A stretch of DNA of 64,000 nt, from NCBI GenBank assembly GCA_028583605.1, contig CM053331.1:1944001-2008000 (forward strand), read 5' to 3'. The DNA comes from Dastarcus helophoroides. Lineage: Eukaryota > Arthropoda > Insecta > Coleoptera > Bothrideridae. The stretch's first letter is position 1. Every line of letters begins with the position of its first letter. Shown piece by piece: positions 1 through 10,006 of the stretch. Both the position numbers and the translations under genes were made by a program. The notes beneath the pieces were generated by a model that saw only the letters and a list, made by a program, of their open reading frames with translations, did not search any database and had not been told where the DNA came from.

Positions 1-75
1 TAGGTATTTACCGAAAGCATTTATTTGTATTGTAGCAGTTTGGAAAACGGGCAAAGTATTAAAGAGTGCACTTCC

Positions 76-374
76 TTACACTGCGCGCACAGGTAACGTT
101 ACATAGCGCGCAGAACTAAAGTTACACTGCGCGCACAGCTAATGTTACACTGCGCGCACAGCTAACGTTACACTGCGAGCACAGCTAACGTTACACTGCG
201 CGCATAGCCAAAGTTACACTGTGCTCACTACTAACGTTACACTATGCTCACTATTAACGCTACACTGCGCGTGCAGCTAACGTTACAGTTCGCACACAGC
301 TAATGTTACACTGCGCGCTCAACTAATGTTATACTGCGCGCATAGCTAGCGTTACGCTGCGCGCACAGTTAGTG
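76..374. repeat. 23-bp minisatellite, 13 tandem copies
   Basis: Thirteen consecutive 23-bp units (299 bp exactly) can be laid end to end. The consensus core is TTACACTGCGCGCACAGCTA followed by ACG. Units differ by 1-6 substitutions and show no indels. The GCGCGC core makes this block CpG-rich against AT-rich surroundings. No coding potential or known family is recognised. Confidence 0.95.
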
Positions 375-1056
375 TAACATTGTAACGCTACGTTACAGAT
401 GCGGGTTTGATAGTCTGCATTTGTAACATTACAAGTGAATGCTCCCTCTCTTTAGTTATTAGCCCTGATATATGTACATTTATTGGAGCTACCGAAAGTA
501 GGGTACGCAGTCTAATTAAAAGGGCCGAAAAAACAGCAACTAACATAAATATTTAAAAGTTGCACATTTTTCAAATGCATTGTGTAGAAGTATGATTATC
601 CTGAGAGGCTTAAATAAGTACTACTTGGAACGTACTTCAATCATTCTACAATTTGTAACGTGTAGTTATTAGGAGCCTTTACACTCTTTCAAGGTGGGTT
701 GAGCGCGCACTGTTTAAATTACGCGCGAAAAATTGACAGTCTAAATGGGAAATTGTCACTTAGGACAAGAACGCTTTGAATCATGTAGGATCGACTTAAG
801 TTAATAGATTGTGCCGGAATGGAACGTTGCATTCCCAATGACAAACTACTGGAACACCACGTTCTTTGCGTGACGCTTGGAACGTGCGATTGACGCGTCT
901 TAAGAAGATCGTACGATTGGCGAGTCCTAAGATGATCGTTCTATTGCTGTCCCCTGACAAGATCGCACGATAAGACTGTAGGTGTAAATCAACCTAAACT
1001 TCTGGATCCACTGGACCACGTTTTTTGCACACCGCGAACGCGCTATTGGCGTGTCC
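375..1056. other. unique intergenic DNA
   Basis: No gene is seen. At about 904-980 there are three loose copies of a ~30-bp motif built on AAGATCGTACGAT-like words (GATCGTACGATTGG, GATCGTTCTATTG, GATCGCACGATAAG), suggesting a decayed short tandem repeat. Confidence 0.5.
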
Positions 1057-2445
1057 TTTTTTTCTTTTTTTTTTCAAGTTTAATCCACTCGCAAAGGGTA
1101 ACCTCATTATGCTTTCAAAGCACTGCGAGTGGGATGCGGAAACAAGGATAGATGGCGATGACCCGCCTTCTTAAATAAGGATAGGTTGTTATTTTTGGGG
1201 AAAATTCCTTTCGGTAACAAGTTCCATAACTTGGAAGTTCTAAAAAAGAGTCTCCGTAGACAGAAGTCCTCACTGTGTCAAGCTGGACCGCATAGGAATT
1301 TGCTGTCTTTGACTGTCTAGTACGCCTCAAGAATCTTGCCCTTGGGGAATCAATCCTATTGGTTCCTGTGAGCATCTTCCATGATAGTACTTGTAGAAAA
1401 GAGACAAGTCACCAACCATACGCCTGTGCTCTAGTGTTTCGAGAGAATCGGTCAGACTCTCGTTATCAATTAGGCGAATCGCTCTTCTTTGAATTGATCC
1501 AAGAGAGCTAAAGTGTGTTTTGGGGCTGAACTCCAAACATGAGAACAGTATTGGCTAGTGTTGGACTAACTTGAGCTTTGTATAGTGTTAATAGCTGATG
1601 AGATGTGAATTACTTTTTAGCTCTAAAAATAAAGCCTAGCTTCTGAGAGGCGGATTTGACAATGGCGCGCACATGATCGTCCCAAGAGAAGTTAGTGCTC
1701 GCATTCACTCCTAGGATAGGTAGATCCTCGGAAGGATCTTACCGTCCATTAGTATCTTTGTTGCATAATCCCTTGATGTTTTCTTAGAGAAAACCGCGGT
1801 TTGAGTTTTTGAAGCTTTGAAGTCGACCAAATTGTTCTTACCCCATTCCAGAATAATCTCGAGATCCCGATTAATTGTCTGTATCTGCTGTTCCCTTAGT
1901 CGATCTGAAGCAGCAATAGATAATGGTTTGTCGGAGAAAAAAGATGACACAAGGTTACTCTTATCTGCGTAGCTGTATATAGGATTGGAAGTTGAAGCTA
2001 AGAGATCGTTTATGTGTAATAGAAATAGAGTAGGAGACAAAATAGACCCTTAAGACACCCCCGCGTTTATGTCGCAAATGTCTCGGAGGAGATGCCATCG
2101 ACGACGACCTGAAGAGATCTATCAGCGAGAAAATTGGATATCAAATGACAGAGTCCAGGAGGAAGACTATAAGATGTTAATTTGGCGGTGCCAAACTCTG
2201 TCGAAAGCCTTTGAGATATCCATGAGATATGCCACAATCCTAGCCTCAGCATGTTTTTTTATAGCTGAGTTACAGCTATGAGTAACATATGCCAGTAGAT
2301 CGCCAGTGGAACGCTGTTGTCTAAAACCGTATCGCCTGTCGGAGATGATTCTATTTTCCTCCAGATATTTGAGAATTCGATGTTGATAACCTTTTTCATC
2401 ACTTTAGATATAACGGGTAACAAGATCCCGTGGAAAACTAAGTGT
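1057..2445 (-). mobile_element. degenerate non-LTR retrotransposon (Jockey/I-type), 3' part
   Basis: A 5'-truncated LINE lies on the minus strand. Its 3' end is marked by a T-rich run at 1057-1075 (a poly-A tail on the element strand). The rest of the element is reverse transcriptase and C-terminal coding remnants in shifting frames. A second copy of the last ~130 bp lies at 6036-6175, which fixes the 3' boundary. No target duplication was identified. Assignment to the Jockey/I group rests on the RT motif style (YGFR..RST, DISKAFDRVWH, LLHINDLL). Confidence 0.85.
1115..2440 (-). pseudogene. broken LINE reverse transcriptase and C-terminal region
   Basis: Reading the minus strand from about 2440 downward, the recognisable RT landmarks in order are: ILLPVISKVM (near 2430-2400), YGFRQQRSTGDLLAYVTH (near 2340-2285), motif A DISKAFDRVWH (near 2230-2190), LPPGLCHLISNFLADRS (near 2165-2110), INAGVS followed by a stop where a glutamine is expected (near 2060), SPTLFLLHINDLL (near 2040-2000) and motif C reading YADK instead of YADD (near 1975). 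Further on are IQRRAIRLIDNESLTDSLE and RRMVGDLSLFYKYYHGRC (1540-1400), which are typical of the region C-terminal to RT in arthropod LINEs. At least two frameshifts, an internal stop and the YADD loss make it inactive. Confidence 0.85.
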
Positions 2446-2954
2446 AAAGCGGCTTATCATTCGCCCTATTAATTGTTCAAACTTGTTAAACAATTGGCGT
2501 CTATTTTCGCCATAAACACGATTTTTAATGTTAATGACGAGAGGTAAAGCTAAATAGGGGAAACTCTGCTTGTTAATATTGAATGTAATCGATAATACCG
2601 AAAGCGCTAAAGCCAATAATTCCCAAATACCCCTAAGCCGCGTAGCTCTAGTTTGTTGAAAAAGCTTCCTTCTAAGCCATGAATAATGATGAAGTATTAT
2701 TTTTGAACCCTTATAATTCGAACTGAAGGATTTTAAAGTAGAACGCCGAAATATCTGCTAATTCCAAAAAACCCGATTTCATCGGCATATGTAAATTTCA
2801 AATCTATAACAAAGGGTTTCACCAATACTAAACCTCATGGGAAAATTGAGCTCTCTCGATTCAAGAGAATTGACGAAAGAAATGTAAGACGACAATAAGA
2901 GACAGTTACGAGATGATGACAGGAGGAAGTCATGAGATGATAATAAGAGGAAGT
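2446..2954. other. unique intergenic DNA
   Basis: AT-rich sequence with no recognisable gene. At 2879-2960 a short degenerate repetition of GATGATGACAGGAGGAAGT-like and GATGATAATAAGAGGAAGT-like words is visible. Confidence 0.4.
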
Positions 2955-3470
2955 TAAACCTTTCGTGATCGTATGTTTTAAACCATTTGGAAAATCTGTT
3001 TAATATTTTTTATTTAAATCAGTGTTTCTCAAAGTGTGGTATGTGTATCCCCAGGAATACAGAAAGAGTTTGGTGGGGGTACGCGCTAGACCAAAACCAA
3101 TACTGGACTCAAGAATTTAAAATTGTTTGAATAAACGTAACAAAATCAACTTTACCAGGTTGCACAGCTTTAAAGAGTTTATGTAGATTGCAGAATGATG
3201 TTTTGTTTAAATTTGTTGATACATTCAGCAGACTAACAGACAGATAAGCACGCTTCCTATGTTAGTAAGGATGCAATTTTACGAGGGGTACTCATTGTCG
3301 TAAAAAATTATGAAAACAGATGTCGAAACTTTGAAAAACACAGATGTCAAAAGTTTGGAAAACCGAAGAGATCATGATAAGTCTATCCCGTGTCCTTTGT
3401 CAAATTAGAATGTCTTGAACGAACGGAAAATATTTTAACATGGCACAAGAGGTAGTAAAATGGTAAAGCG
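2955..3470. mobile_element. hAT-like non-autonomous element fragment, copy 1
   Basis: Positions 3020-3039 read CAGTGTTTCTCAAAGTGTGG, the style of a hAT terminal inverted repeat, followed by GGTATGTGTATCCCC and a later GGGGGTACGCGC that can fold back on it. The whole block (TTCGTGATCGTATGTTTTAA at the left through the GCACAGCTT..GAGTTTATG segment to about 3360) aligns with 45356-45760. No opposite terminal repeat was found, so the element is truncated or rearranged. Shorter relatives of its GCACAGCTTCAAAGAGTTTG segment occur at 12534 and 17405. Confidence 0.5.
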
Positions 3471-3544
3471 AATTTTAAAGTAACTTTGAGTTTCTCCTAG
3501 AGATTTTATTATAATTAATCCTTTTCAAAGGATTTGGGTATTTA

Positions 3545-3697
3545 AAACTAATTGTAAAACACACAGACTAATGGTATTCTGTCGTTGCTTTTACCAGTTT
3601 TCTTTAGTTGTCATTTTTATTCTAGTTAAACTTTCGACGTAGTAGATGTAAAAAATGGGTTCTGCCCCAAAAATAGCTACCAAAAGAAACAAGATTC
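3545..3697. repeat. ~203-bp repeat family, partial copy
   Basis: The stretch TTCTGTCGTTGC..TTTTCTTTAG..GACGTAGTAGATG..GGGTTCTG..CCAAAAATAGCTACC matches the units at 6280-6712, 7069-7330 and 8098-8235. The copy runs directly into the 78-bp satellite at about 3698. Confidence 0.6.
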
Positions 3698-5150
3698 TAT
3701 ATGATAAGTTTGAGACTGACGAAAAGCATCCGAGCAAAATTTTAGAGTAACTCGTTAAAGTCTTTGCTTCGGTTTAATACGATACATTTGAGAATGACGA
3801 AAAGCATCCGAGCGAAATTTTAGAGTAACTCGTTACAACTTTTGCTTTGGTTTAATACGATAACTTTGAGACTGACGAAAAGCATCTGAGCGAAATGTTA
3901 GAGTAACTCTTTAAAGTCTTTGCTTCGGTTCGATACGATAAGTTTGAGAATGACAAAAGCATCTGAGCTAAATTTTAAAGTAACTCTTTAAAGTCTTTGC
4001 TTCGGTTCGATACGATAAATTTGAGACTGACGAAAAGCATCCGAGCTAAATTTTAGTATAACTCGTTAAGTCTTTGCTTTGGTTTAATACGATAAGTTTG
4101 AGACTAACGAAAAGCATCTCAGAAAAATTTTAGTGTAACTCGTTAAGTCTTTGCTTTGGTTTAATACGATAAGTTTGAGACTGACGAAAAGCATCCCAGC
4201 AACATTTTAGAGTAACTCTAAAGTTTTTGCTTCGGTTTAATGCGATAAGTTTGAGACTAATAAAAAGCATCCAAGCAAAATTTTAAAGTAACTTGTTGAA
4301 GTTTTTGCTTTGGTTTAATACGATAAGTTTGAGACTCACGAAAAGCATTCAAGCGAAATTTTAGAGTAACTTGTTACAGTCTTTGCTTTGGTTTAATACG
4401 ATAAGTTTAAGACTGACGAAAAGCATTTGAGCGAAATTTTGGAGTAACTCGTTAAAGTCTTTGCTTCGGTTTTATACGATAGGTTTGAGACTAACGAAAA
4501 GCATCCGAGCGAAATTTTAAAGTAACTTGTTGACGTTTTTGCTTTCATTTAATACGATAAGTTTAAGACTGACGAAAAGCATTTAAGTAAAATTTTAGAG
4601 TAACTCGTTAAGAGTCCTTGCTTCGGTTTAATACGATAAGTTTGATACTGACGAAAAGCATCCAAGCAAAATTTTAGAGTAACTCTTTGAAGTTTTTGCT
4701 TCGGTTTAATGCGATAAGTTTGAGACTGACGAAAAGCATCCAAGCAAAATTTTAAAGTAACTTTAAAGTTCTTGCTTTGGTTTAACTGAATAAGTTTGAG
4801 ACTGACAAAAAGCATCTGAGCAAAATTTTAAAGTTTTTGCTTCGGTTTAACTGAATAAGTTTGAGACTGACAAAAAGCATCTGAGCAAAATTTTAGAGTA
4901 ACTCTTTACAGTTTTTTGCTTTGGTTTAATGCAATAAGTTTGAGACTAACGAAAAGCATCCGAGCGAAATTTTAAAGTAACTTGTTGAAGTTTTTGCTTT
5001 GGTTTAATACGATAAGTTTAAGACTGATGAAAAGCATTCGAGCAAAATTTTAGAGTAACTCGTTAAAGTCTTTGCTTCGGTTTAATACGATAAGTTTGAG
5101 ACTGATGAAAAGCATCCAAGCGAGATTTTAGAGTAACTCGTTAAACCCTT
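3698..5150. repeat. 78-bp satellite array, ~18 monomers
   Basis: The monomer is 78 bp, starting GATAAGTTTGAGACTGACGA, continuing AAAGCATCCGAGC(G/A)AAATTT and TAGAGTAACTCGTTAAAGTC, and closing TTTGCTTCGGTTTAATAC. About 18 copies run head to tail with 5-15% divergence and occasional small deletions. Because 78 is divisible by 3, one minus-strand frame stays open for several monomers (LKLI..NQSK-type 26-residue repeats). I treat this as a by-product, not a protein. The array ends at 5140-5150 by running into GTGATTGTATGTTTTAAACC, the left flank of the hAT-like element also seen at 2955 and 45356. Confidence 0.95.
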
Positions 5151-5204
5151 TGTGATTGTATGTTTTAAACCATTTTAAAAACCTGGTAAATGTTTTTTAT
5201 TTTA

Positions 5205-6035
5205 ATCAGGTTTTGTTTTGCTTTGATTTCCAAGCTTAAGCATGCGTAGTTACTAATCTACTAACATCGAACTTGAAACTCAACAGAGTTAAATATGAAT
5301 CTTGATAACATTTTTGTTGATTAAGTTGGTTGGTTGGTTAGTTCCTATCTGTGACAATATTGGCCCCACTGCTTGGAAGAGAAGAACCAGATTACACGAA
5401 ATTGAGCTCTAGAGATTTCTCTTAAAAAGAATTTAAGTTGTCGAAATTTACCATCGCTTACTCTTTTCCCTCACTTCTACCGATTTGTCGAACTCACAAC
5501 CCTGAAATTTACCAAAGCAATGCGTGCGAAATAAAATAAACGGGCCAACGCTACCGTGTAAAAATCGGGCGATTTCCCGAGATGAACTTCCCTCCCCACC
5601 AAAGTCCATTAAACGAGGACGAAGTTTCGAATTTTAATCAGAGATTAAGCATCTTAATAGTCGTAGATTTTAATATGAGATTTTGCGAGTTGGGGTAGCG
5701 AGCCGCGCCCGCGCTGGAAATTGTATCCTAATAAAAAAATTTTACTGGCTTATATATTTCGGGAGGAAATGAGACAACCTATTTAAGGCGAAATTTGCCG
5801 AGTTTACGGTGGGTACGGTTGATGTTAAGCGAGTTAGTTTTCTTATCTCATTTGCACTGTATCAATTTGGGCGTCGACGTCGGCGACGCTGATGCCCCAC
5901 TGAATCGCTTTACTTTTATTGAGATGAAAGTTATTGTTATTTTTAGGACGCCTGCTACATTTTTGTTTAAGATTTATTCAGCCGCAACCCCATGCTTCTT
6001 CGAGGTGTTGTTTGCGCTTGTCTGGTACGAATTGT
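5205..6035. other. mostly unique DNA with a partial ~203-bp family copy
   Basis: Positions 5220-5330 (TTTGATTTCCAAGCTTAAGC, then ..ACTAATCTACTAACATCG) resemble the start of the ~203-bp repeat units at 6228 and 7242. The rest, 5331-6035, shows no gene I recognise. A 108-codon open frame at 5795-6121 runs into transposon sequence and is not supported as a gene. Confidence 0.4.
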
Positions 6036-6175
6036 ATGTTTTTTTAGGTTTAATCTACTCACACAGGGTAACCCCATTATGCCTTCAAAGCATTGCGAGT
6101 AGGATGCGGAAAGGAGGATAGATGGCGGTGAATCGCCTTCTTAAACAAGGATAGGTGGTAATTTTTGGCGAAATA
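6036..6175 (-). mobile_element. 3' tail of the same LINE as 1057-2445
   Basis: Positions 6049-6170 align closely with 1076-1200 (TTTAATC(C/T)ACTC.CA.AGGGTAAC, then CATTGCGAGTAGGATGCGGA and the AGGATAGATGGCG word). A short T run precedes it, in the position of the poly-A tail. It is a heavily 5'-truncated insertion of about 130 bp. Confidence 0.8.
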
Positions 6176-6199
6176 ATGCTTTTATTATACTAAAGTCGA

Positions 6200-6712
6200 C
6201 AAGAGTTTAAGGGTTGATGTTTACTTTAGTTTTCAAGGTCAAGCATGCTTGGGTTGAGCTGGAACCCACCTTGCCTATCTACTGACATCACTTTATCAAA
6301 AACTCAAATGGTAAATAAATAACGAGTGAAGAGGCTACAGAAAGAGTTCAACTCTCAATAAGTTTACCACTTTTTCTTAATAACCGTTTTTCACCTAGTT
6401 ACACTTTGACGTCAGTAGATAGGTAAGACGGGCTCTAGCCCAAAAATAGCTACAAAAAGAGACAAGAATTTAGTAACATCGCTTTATTTAAAAGTCAAAC
6501 GAGTAGTGATAGAAACGACCGAAGAGGCCACGGAACGAGTCCAACTCTGTCGTTTATTCAATCATTCTATCACTTTTCTTTAATTGCTATTTTTAATCTG
6601 GGTACACTTTGACGTCATTAGCTAGGAAAGGCGGGTTCTGGTTCACAAATAGCGTCGACAAGGGACAGGAATTTACCGTCGCTTTATATAAAACTCAAAC
6701 AGCCAATAATAA
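6200..6712. repeat. ~203-bp tandem repeat family, two units
   Basis: The word TTTGACGTCAGTAGATAGG at about 6408 recurs as TTTGACGTCATTAGCTAGG at about 6611, about 203 bp later. The segments between match (ACTCAAACG.., GAAGAGGCCACGGA.., CTTTTCTTTAATTGC..). A third unit is split by the solo LTR at 6713-7068 and resumes at 7069 with TAGAAACGACTGAAGAGGCC. Confidence 0.75.
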
Positions 6713-7068
6713 TGTAACGAAATGTAAATTGTAGAATCTAGTACGTAAGAAAATTTTCTAGAAAGATCTGATAAGGGGAAAGCGGCCGTGATCACGAAGC
6801 AAACGGCAGATAAGCCTTCCAGAAATTTCGGCAAACGATAAGCCTTATCTGCGGGATTTTTCTAAAACCTGGGAGCCAAAACTACATAAGGCGGTCGCCT
6901 TTCCCTCGAATCAGTTAGTTAAGAGTCAGTCAGTGTAATTAGTGAGTTAGTAGTTAGAAGTAAATCAGTGAGTTCATTATCTGGTTGTTCCGAGTTTAGT
7001 TTGGTAATAAAGTGGGTATTATTTAATTCACGTGTTAATAATCAATTCGAACCATTAAGCCCATAACA
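6713..7068 (+). mobile_element. solo LTR, family I, copy 1
   Basis: A 356-bp element starts TGTAACGAAATG and ends CCCATAACA, the TG...CA termini with a short terminal inverted repeat expected of an LTR. It carries a degraded TATA region (ACTACATAAGGCGG), a pyrimidine-rich CCTTTCCCTCGA block just downstream and an AATAAA at about 7007. Two further copies lie at 7599-8097 and 58341-60415. It interrupts a ~203-bp repeat unit. No clear target duplication survives, and no internal retroelement region follows. Confidence 0.8.
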
Positions 7069-7330
7069 TAGAAACGACTGAAGAGGCCACTCTGTCGTTT
7101 TTAAATCATTCTACCACTTTTCTTTAATTGCAATTTTCATCTGCTTACACTTTAACGTAAGTAGATAGGGAAGACTGGTTCTGTACCAAAAATGGCTACA
7201 AAATAGTTAAGAATCTGCAAGGTTAACGTTTCACTTTAGTTCCCAGACTTAAGCATGTGTAGAGTTGAGTTAAAGTCCGCCTTCTGTAGCTACTAACACT
7301 GCTTTATCCTGAATTTGAGTTGGCTATAAA
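7069..7330. repeat. ~203-bp repeat family, continuation of interrupted unit
   Basis: TAGAAACGACTGAAGAGGCC at 7069 is the direct continuation of the unit broken at 6712. The CTTTAACGTAAGTAGATAGG word (about 7149) and the CTACTAACACTGCTTTATCC word (about 7291) match other family members. Confidence 0.65.
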
Positions 7331-7395
7331 AAATGGTTCGACAAAATCATAGTAAATAGACGTCCAGAGTAACACAATGGCGACCAAGACAAACC

Positions 7396-7530
7396 AAGCG
7401 CAGGGCGGGAAGACCACTTGATGATATCAGGATACAAGCAGGAAATAGGTGGTTTCAGTTAGCACAGGCCAGAGCAGAATGGAGAAGCATAGAAGCGGCT
7501 TACGTTCAGGAGTGGACAGAAAACGGCTGA
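7396..7530 (+). pseudogene. C-terminal remnant of a non-LTR reverse transcriptase
   Basis: An open frame of 44 codons ending in TGA at 7528-7530 reads KRRAGRPLDDIR.., then NRWFQLAQARAEWRS.., then AAYVQEWTENG. This matches the recurring C-terminal signature of many animal LINE polyproteins: GRP, W.DDI, then NRW..LAQDRAEWR and EAYVQQW. Nothing upstream supports an RT domain, so it is a short 5'-truncated relic. The clade is uncertain and is not the same as the LINEs at 1-2.4 kb or 58.5-60.2 kb. Confidence 0.75.
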
Positions 7531-7768
7531 GAAGGAAGAAAGAAGATAAAAAATGGTAGAAATGGCCCTCGAGGCTACAAAGAAAGTACAATATGTATTG
7601 TAGCGAAATGTAAATTATAGAATTTAGTACGTAAGAGAATTTTCTAGAAAGATCTGATTAGGGGAAAGCGGCCGCGATAACGAAGCAAACGGCAGATAAG
7701 CGTTCCAGAAATTTCAGCAAACGATAAGCCTTATCTGCGGGATTTTTCGAGAATCTGGGAGCCAAAAC

Positions 7769-7776
7769 TATATAAG
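7769..7776 (+). promoter_or_regulatory. LTR TATA box
   Basis: TATATAAG is followed 8 bp later by CTTTCCCTCGAG. The same arrangement occurs in the unrelated-looking LTR at 39256-39614 (minus strand). In the LTR context this is the likely U3 core promoter. It is inferred from sequence only. Confidence 0.55.
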
Positions 7777-7910
7777 GCGGTCGCCTTTCCCTCGAGTCGG
7801 TTAGATAGAGTGGGTCAGTGTAATTAGTAAGTTAGTAGTTAAAAGTCAATAAGCAAGTAATTACTCAGTTGTAGTGTTCCAAGTTTAGTTGGAAAATACA
7901 GTGGGTTGAT

Positions 7911-8040
7911 GATAACGAAGGCTTCCACGGATAGAGTCAGTACAGGATATACTTCTTCCGGGATTGGTCCGTGTCAATAAACTACTAAAAGTGTTTTAGT
8001 AGTTCTTTGACACGGTCCAATCCCGGAAGAAGTATATCCT
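7911..8040. mobile_element. foldback element P1, minimal copy
   Basis: The left arm begins GATAACGAAGGCTTCCACGG and continues through CAGTACAGGATATACTTCTT to CTACTAAAAGTG. The right arm (TTTTAGTAGTTCTTTGACAC through AGAAGTATATCCT) is its inverted complement, so the tip is a perfect CTACTAAAA/TTTTAGTAG hairpin with a GTG loop. The flanks ATACAGTGGGT (7896-7906) and ATAAAGTGGGT (8041-8051) form an imperfect target duplication inside the LTR. The copy lacks the hammerhead core; its tip lies within a few bases of the predicted cleavage site seen in fuller copies (23.7 and 36.4 kb). Confidence 0.75.
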
Positions 8041-8097
8041 ATAAAGTGGGTATTAATTCACGTGTTAATAATCAATTAGAACCGATAAGCCCGTAAG

Positions 8098-8235
8098 CTC
8101 CAGTCGTCGTTTCATTCGTTTGGACCAATTTACTTTAATCGTCATTCCTTCGTTCTGGTTATACGCTGATGTAGTAGATAGGTAACACGAACTCTGGTCC
8201 AGAAGTAGCTACTTTTAGGCTTGCACACGTCCTGT
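8098..8235. repeat. ~203-bp repeat family, partial copy
   Basis: TTTACTTTAATCGTCATTCC, then CTGATGTAGTAGATAGGTAA and GAAGTAGCTAC match the family at 6.2-7.3 kb. Confidence 0.55.
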
Positions 8236-8240
8236 CTACC

Positions 8241-8330
8241 TTCTGACATCAAAGCTTCTGACGTCAAAGCTTCTGACGTTAAAGCTTCTGACGTCAAAGC
8301 TGCTGACCTCAAAGCTTCTGACGTCAAAGC
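8241..8330. repeat. 15-bp minisatellite with CRE-like palindromes, 6 copies
   Basis: Six in-register units of TTCTGACGTCAAAGC occur, with variants TGACATCA, TGACGTTA and TGACCTCA. Three units keep the perfect palindrome TGACGTCA (the cAMP-response element core) and neighbouring AAGCTT. The 15-bp period gives a minus-strand pentapeptide repeat (SEALT) in an open frame at 8142-8507; there is no other sign of a gene there. Confidence 0.9.
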
Positions 8331-8474
8331 GCAACGTGAACGAAAAATGGCAATTGAAAAAAAAGTGCGGAAATGACTGAAGTCACAAAGTACGAACAAC
8401 GGGTGCACTTTTTGTAGCCTCCCAGTCGTTTTACCAATATTTAATAGTCGCGAATTTTGCATAACGTTAGTAGA

Positions 8475-8912
8475 TAAGTTTGAGACCGACGAAAAGCATC
8501 TGAGCAAAATTTTAGAGTAACTCTTTAGAGTTTTTGCTTCGGTTTAATGCGATAAGTTTGAGACTAACGAAAAGCATCCCAGCTAGGATATATTTTTGGT
8601 TATTAAAGCTACTGAAAGTAGGATTTAAGGTAGGTTTTTGCTTCGGTTTAATACGATAGATTTGAGACTGACGAAAAGCATCCGAACAACATTTTAGAGT
8701 AACTCTTTAGAGTTTTTGCTTCGGTTTAATGCGATAAATTTGAGACCAACAAAAAGCATCCGAGCGAAATTTGAAAGTAACTTGAAGATTTTGCTTCAGT
8801 TTAATGCAATAAGTTTGAGACTGACGAAAATCATTTAAGCGCAATTTTAGAGTAGCTCATTAGAGTCTTTGCTTTGGTTTAACTGGATAAGTTTGAGACT
8901 GACGAAAAGATA
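8475..8912. repeat. 78-bp satellite, ~5 monomers, interrupted
   Basis: GATAAGTTTGAGACCGACGA starts the block. Monomers repeat to about 8912. A ~55-bp unrelated stretch at about 8582-8636 replaces part of one monomer. Confidence 0.85.
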
Positions 8913-10006
8913 AGTACAGTGAGTTTTAATTCGACTCTACGTCAGCTTTAGCTTGTCACAGTGAAACGTTGGCTCTGCAGACTGATCAAAGTTCCTAAAG
9001 ATGGTTTCTAAGAATCTGTCTTGCCACTTTTTTATGGTTTTGGCATCTATAGTGTTGCATCCTTGTTCGATGCGGAGTTAGAACACTTTAGATCTCGAAC
9101 CCCATTCAACAGTTCACCAAGGATGCTCCCGCTGGTCACCATGATTATTTCAATATTGAGCATCACAGTCGGTTGTTGTTATTTTTTACTCGTCATTTTC
9201 CCCAAGAAACGGCGCCATCGCAAGACGTGAAATTACGAAATGACGGCGTAGAGCTAAACGGCTGACAGGCGTACAGATTTCTCCTGACGTGGCGTCGGTG
9301 GATATGAATTTTTAAAATTCTAAGCGTAAATAACGTCTTGCGTAAGTCACGTCATTCGGAATATGCGAGATTGATATTTTCGTAATCTAGGGGGAAAAAC
9401 GGCGCAAATACGTCCGAATCGCTTACGTCGTAACGAGTAAACAAGGCGTTTAACAAGCTACATTTTTGAACAAATCGTTGTTTACCTTGTCAGGGTCGAT
9501 ATTTTCTAGCGTGAGAAGATTTTTTTTTTAAATGTTGCCTACGAACAAAACAAATTAGATAATGTTACTAGCACAGTAATGTAGTTTCTTCTTATGGTAC
9601 GTTCTCTTAGTGTTAAGCACCTCAGTAGACAAAATGTTGACCTATAACGTCGAAATTCGAAGAGTCGATCGGAGGAAGGCTAAACTTCATAATTCAATAT
9701 TAAGTGTAGATTGCAATTTCTGTTATGTTCCTGTTATGAATCACAGATGGCGCTTTACATGAATTCCCTATTGTAAGGGGGAGCTACTAGACCCGTGAAT
9801 AATACTTGAGATTTTTATTAAGATTTATTAACTCGAACACACACATCTTATAACAACCACTCGCATAGACTTATCTGACTACTCTGTGTAAAAAACGCGG
9901 GAGCTGCTAGTGACAGTCGGGGCTGCCATCTGTCATCGAGATTGACCGCCAAATTTAAATTTGAATTTTATCGTCCTACACTATAAAACATTTTTCTATT
10001 GGGTGA
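8913..10006. other. unique DNA; weak possible exon at 9021-9230
   Basis: No recognised gene. An open frame at 9021-9230 encodes a hydrophobic stretch (VTMIISILSITVGCCYFLLV, first ATG near 9123) followed by KKRRHRK and a stop, which looks like a transmembrane segment with a positive stop-transfer. There is no strong start, no codon evidence and no homologue I recognise, so I do not call a CDS. Confidence 0.25.

Larger units (their letters stand above)
7599..8097 (+). mobile_element. solo LTR, family I, copy 2, with nested foldback insertion
   Basis: It aligns with 6713-7068 along its whole length, starting TGTAGCGAAATG and ending near CCCGTAAG (the final CA is lost). A 130-bp foldback element (7911-8040) interrupts it. 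The LTR sequence resumes at 8041 as ATAAAGTGGG. The intact TATATAAG at 7769-7776 and the downstream CTTTCCCTCGAG are well preserved. Confidence 0.85.

Noticed and set aside
4549..4815. Minus-strand frames with LKLI..NQSK repeats, also at 38332-38778, 42899-43087 and 51229-51450
   Set aside because: The 78-bp satellite unit is 26 codons and happens to lack stops in one frame. No gene structure is present.
6713..8097. The two family I LTRs as a pair bounding one LTR retrotransposon
   Set aside because: Only 530 bp lie between them and these consist of a ~203-bp repeat and an unrelated LINE fragment, with no gag-pol or primer site. They are two independent solo LTRs.
8142..8507. 121-codon minus frame with pentapeptide repeats
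   Set aside because: Spans the 15-bp minisatellite, a ~203-bp repeat and satellite DNA. No consistent coding signal.
9021..9230. Possible membrane-protein exon
   Set aside because: It has a plausible transmembrane segment, but only 35 codons follow the first ATG, and there is no homologue or convincing splice context.
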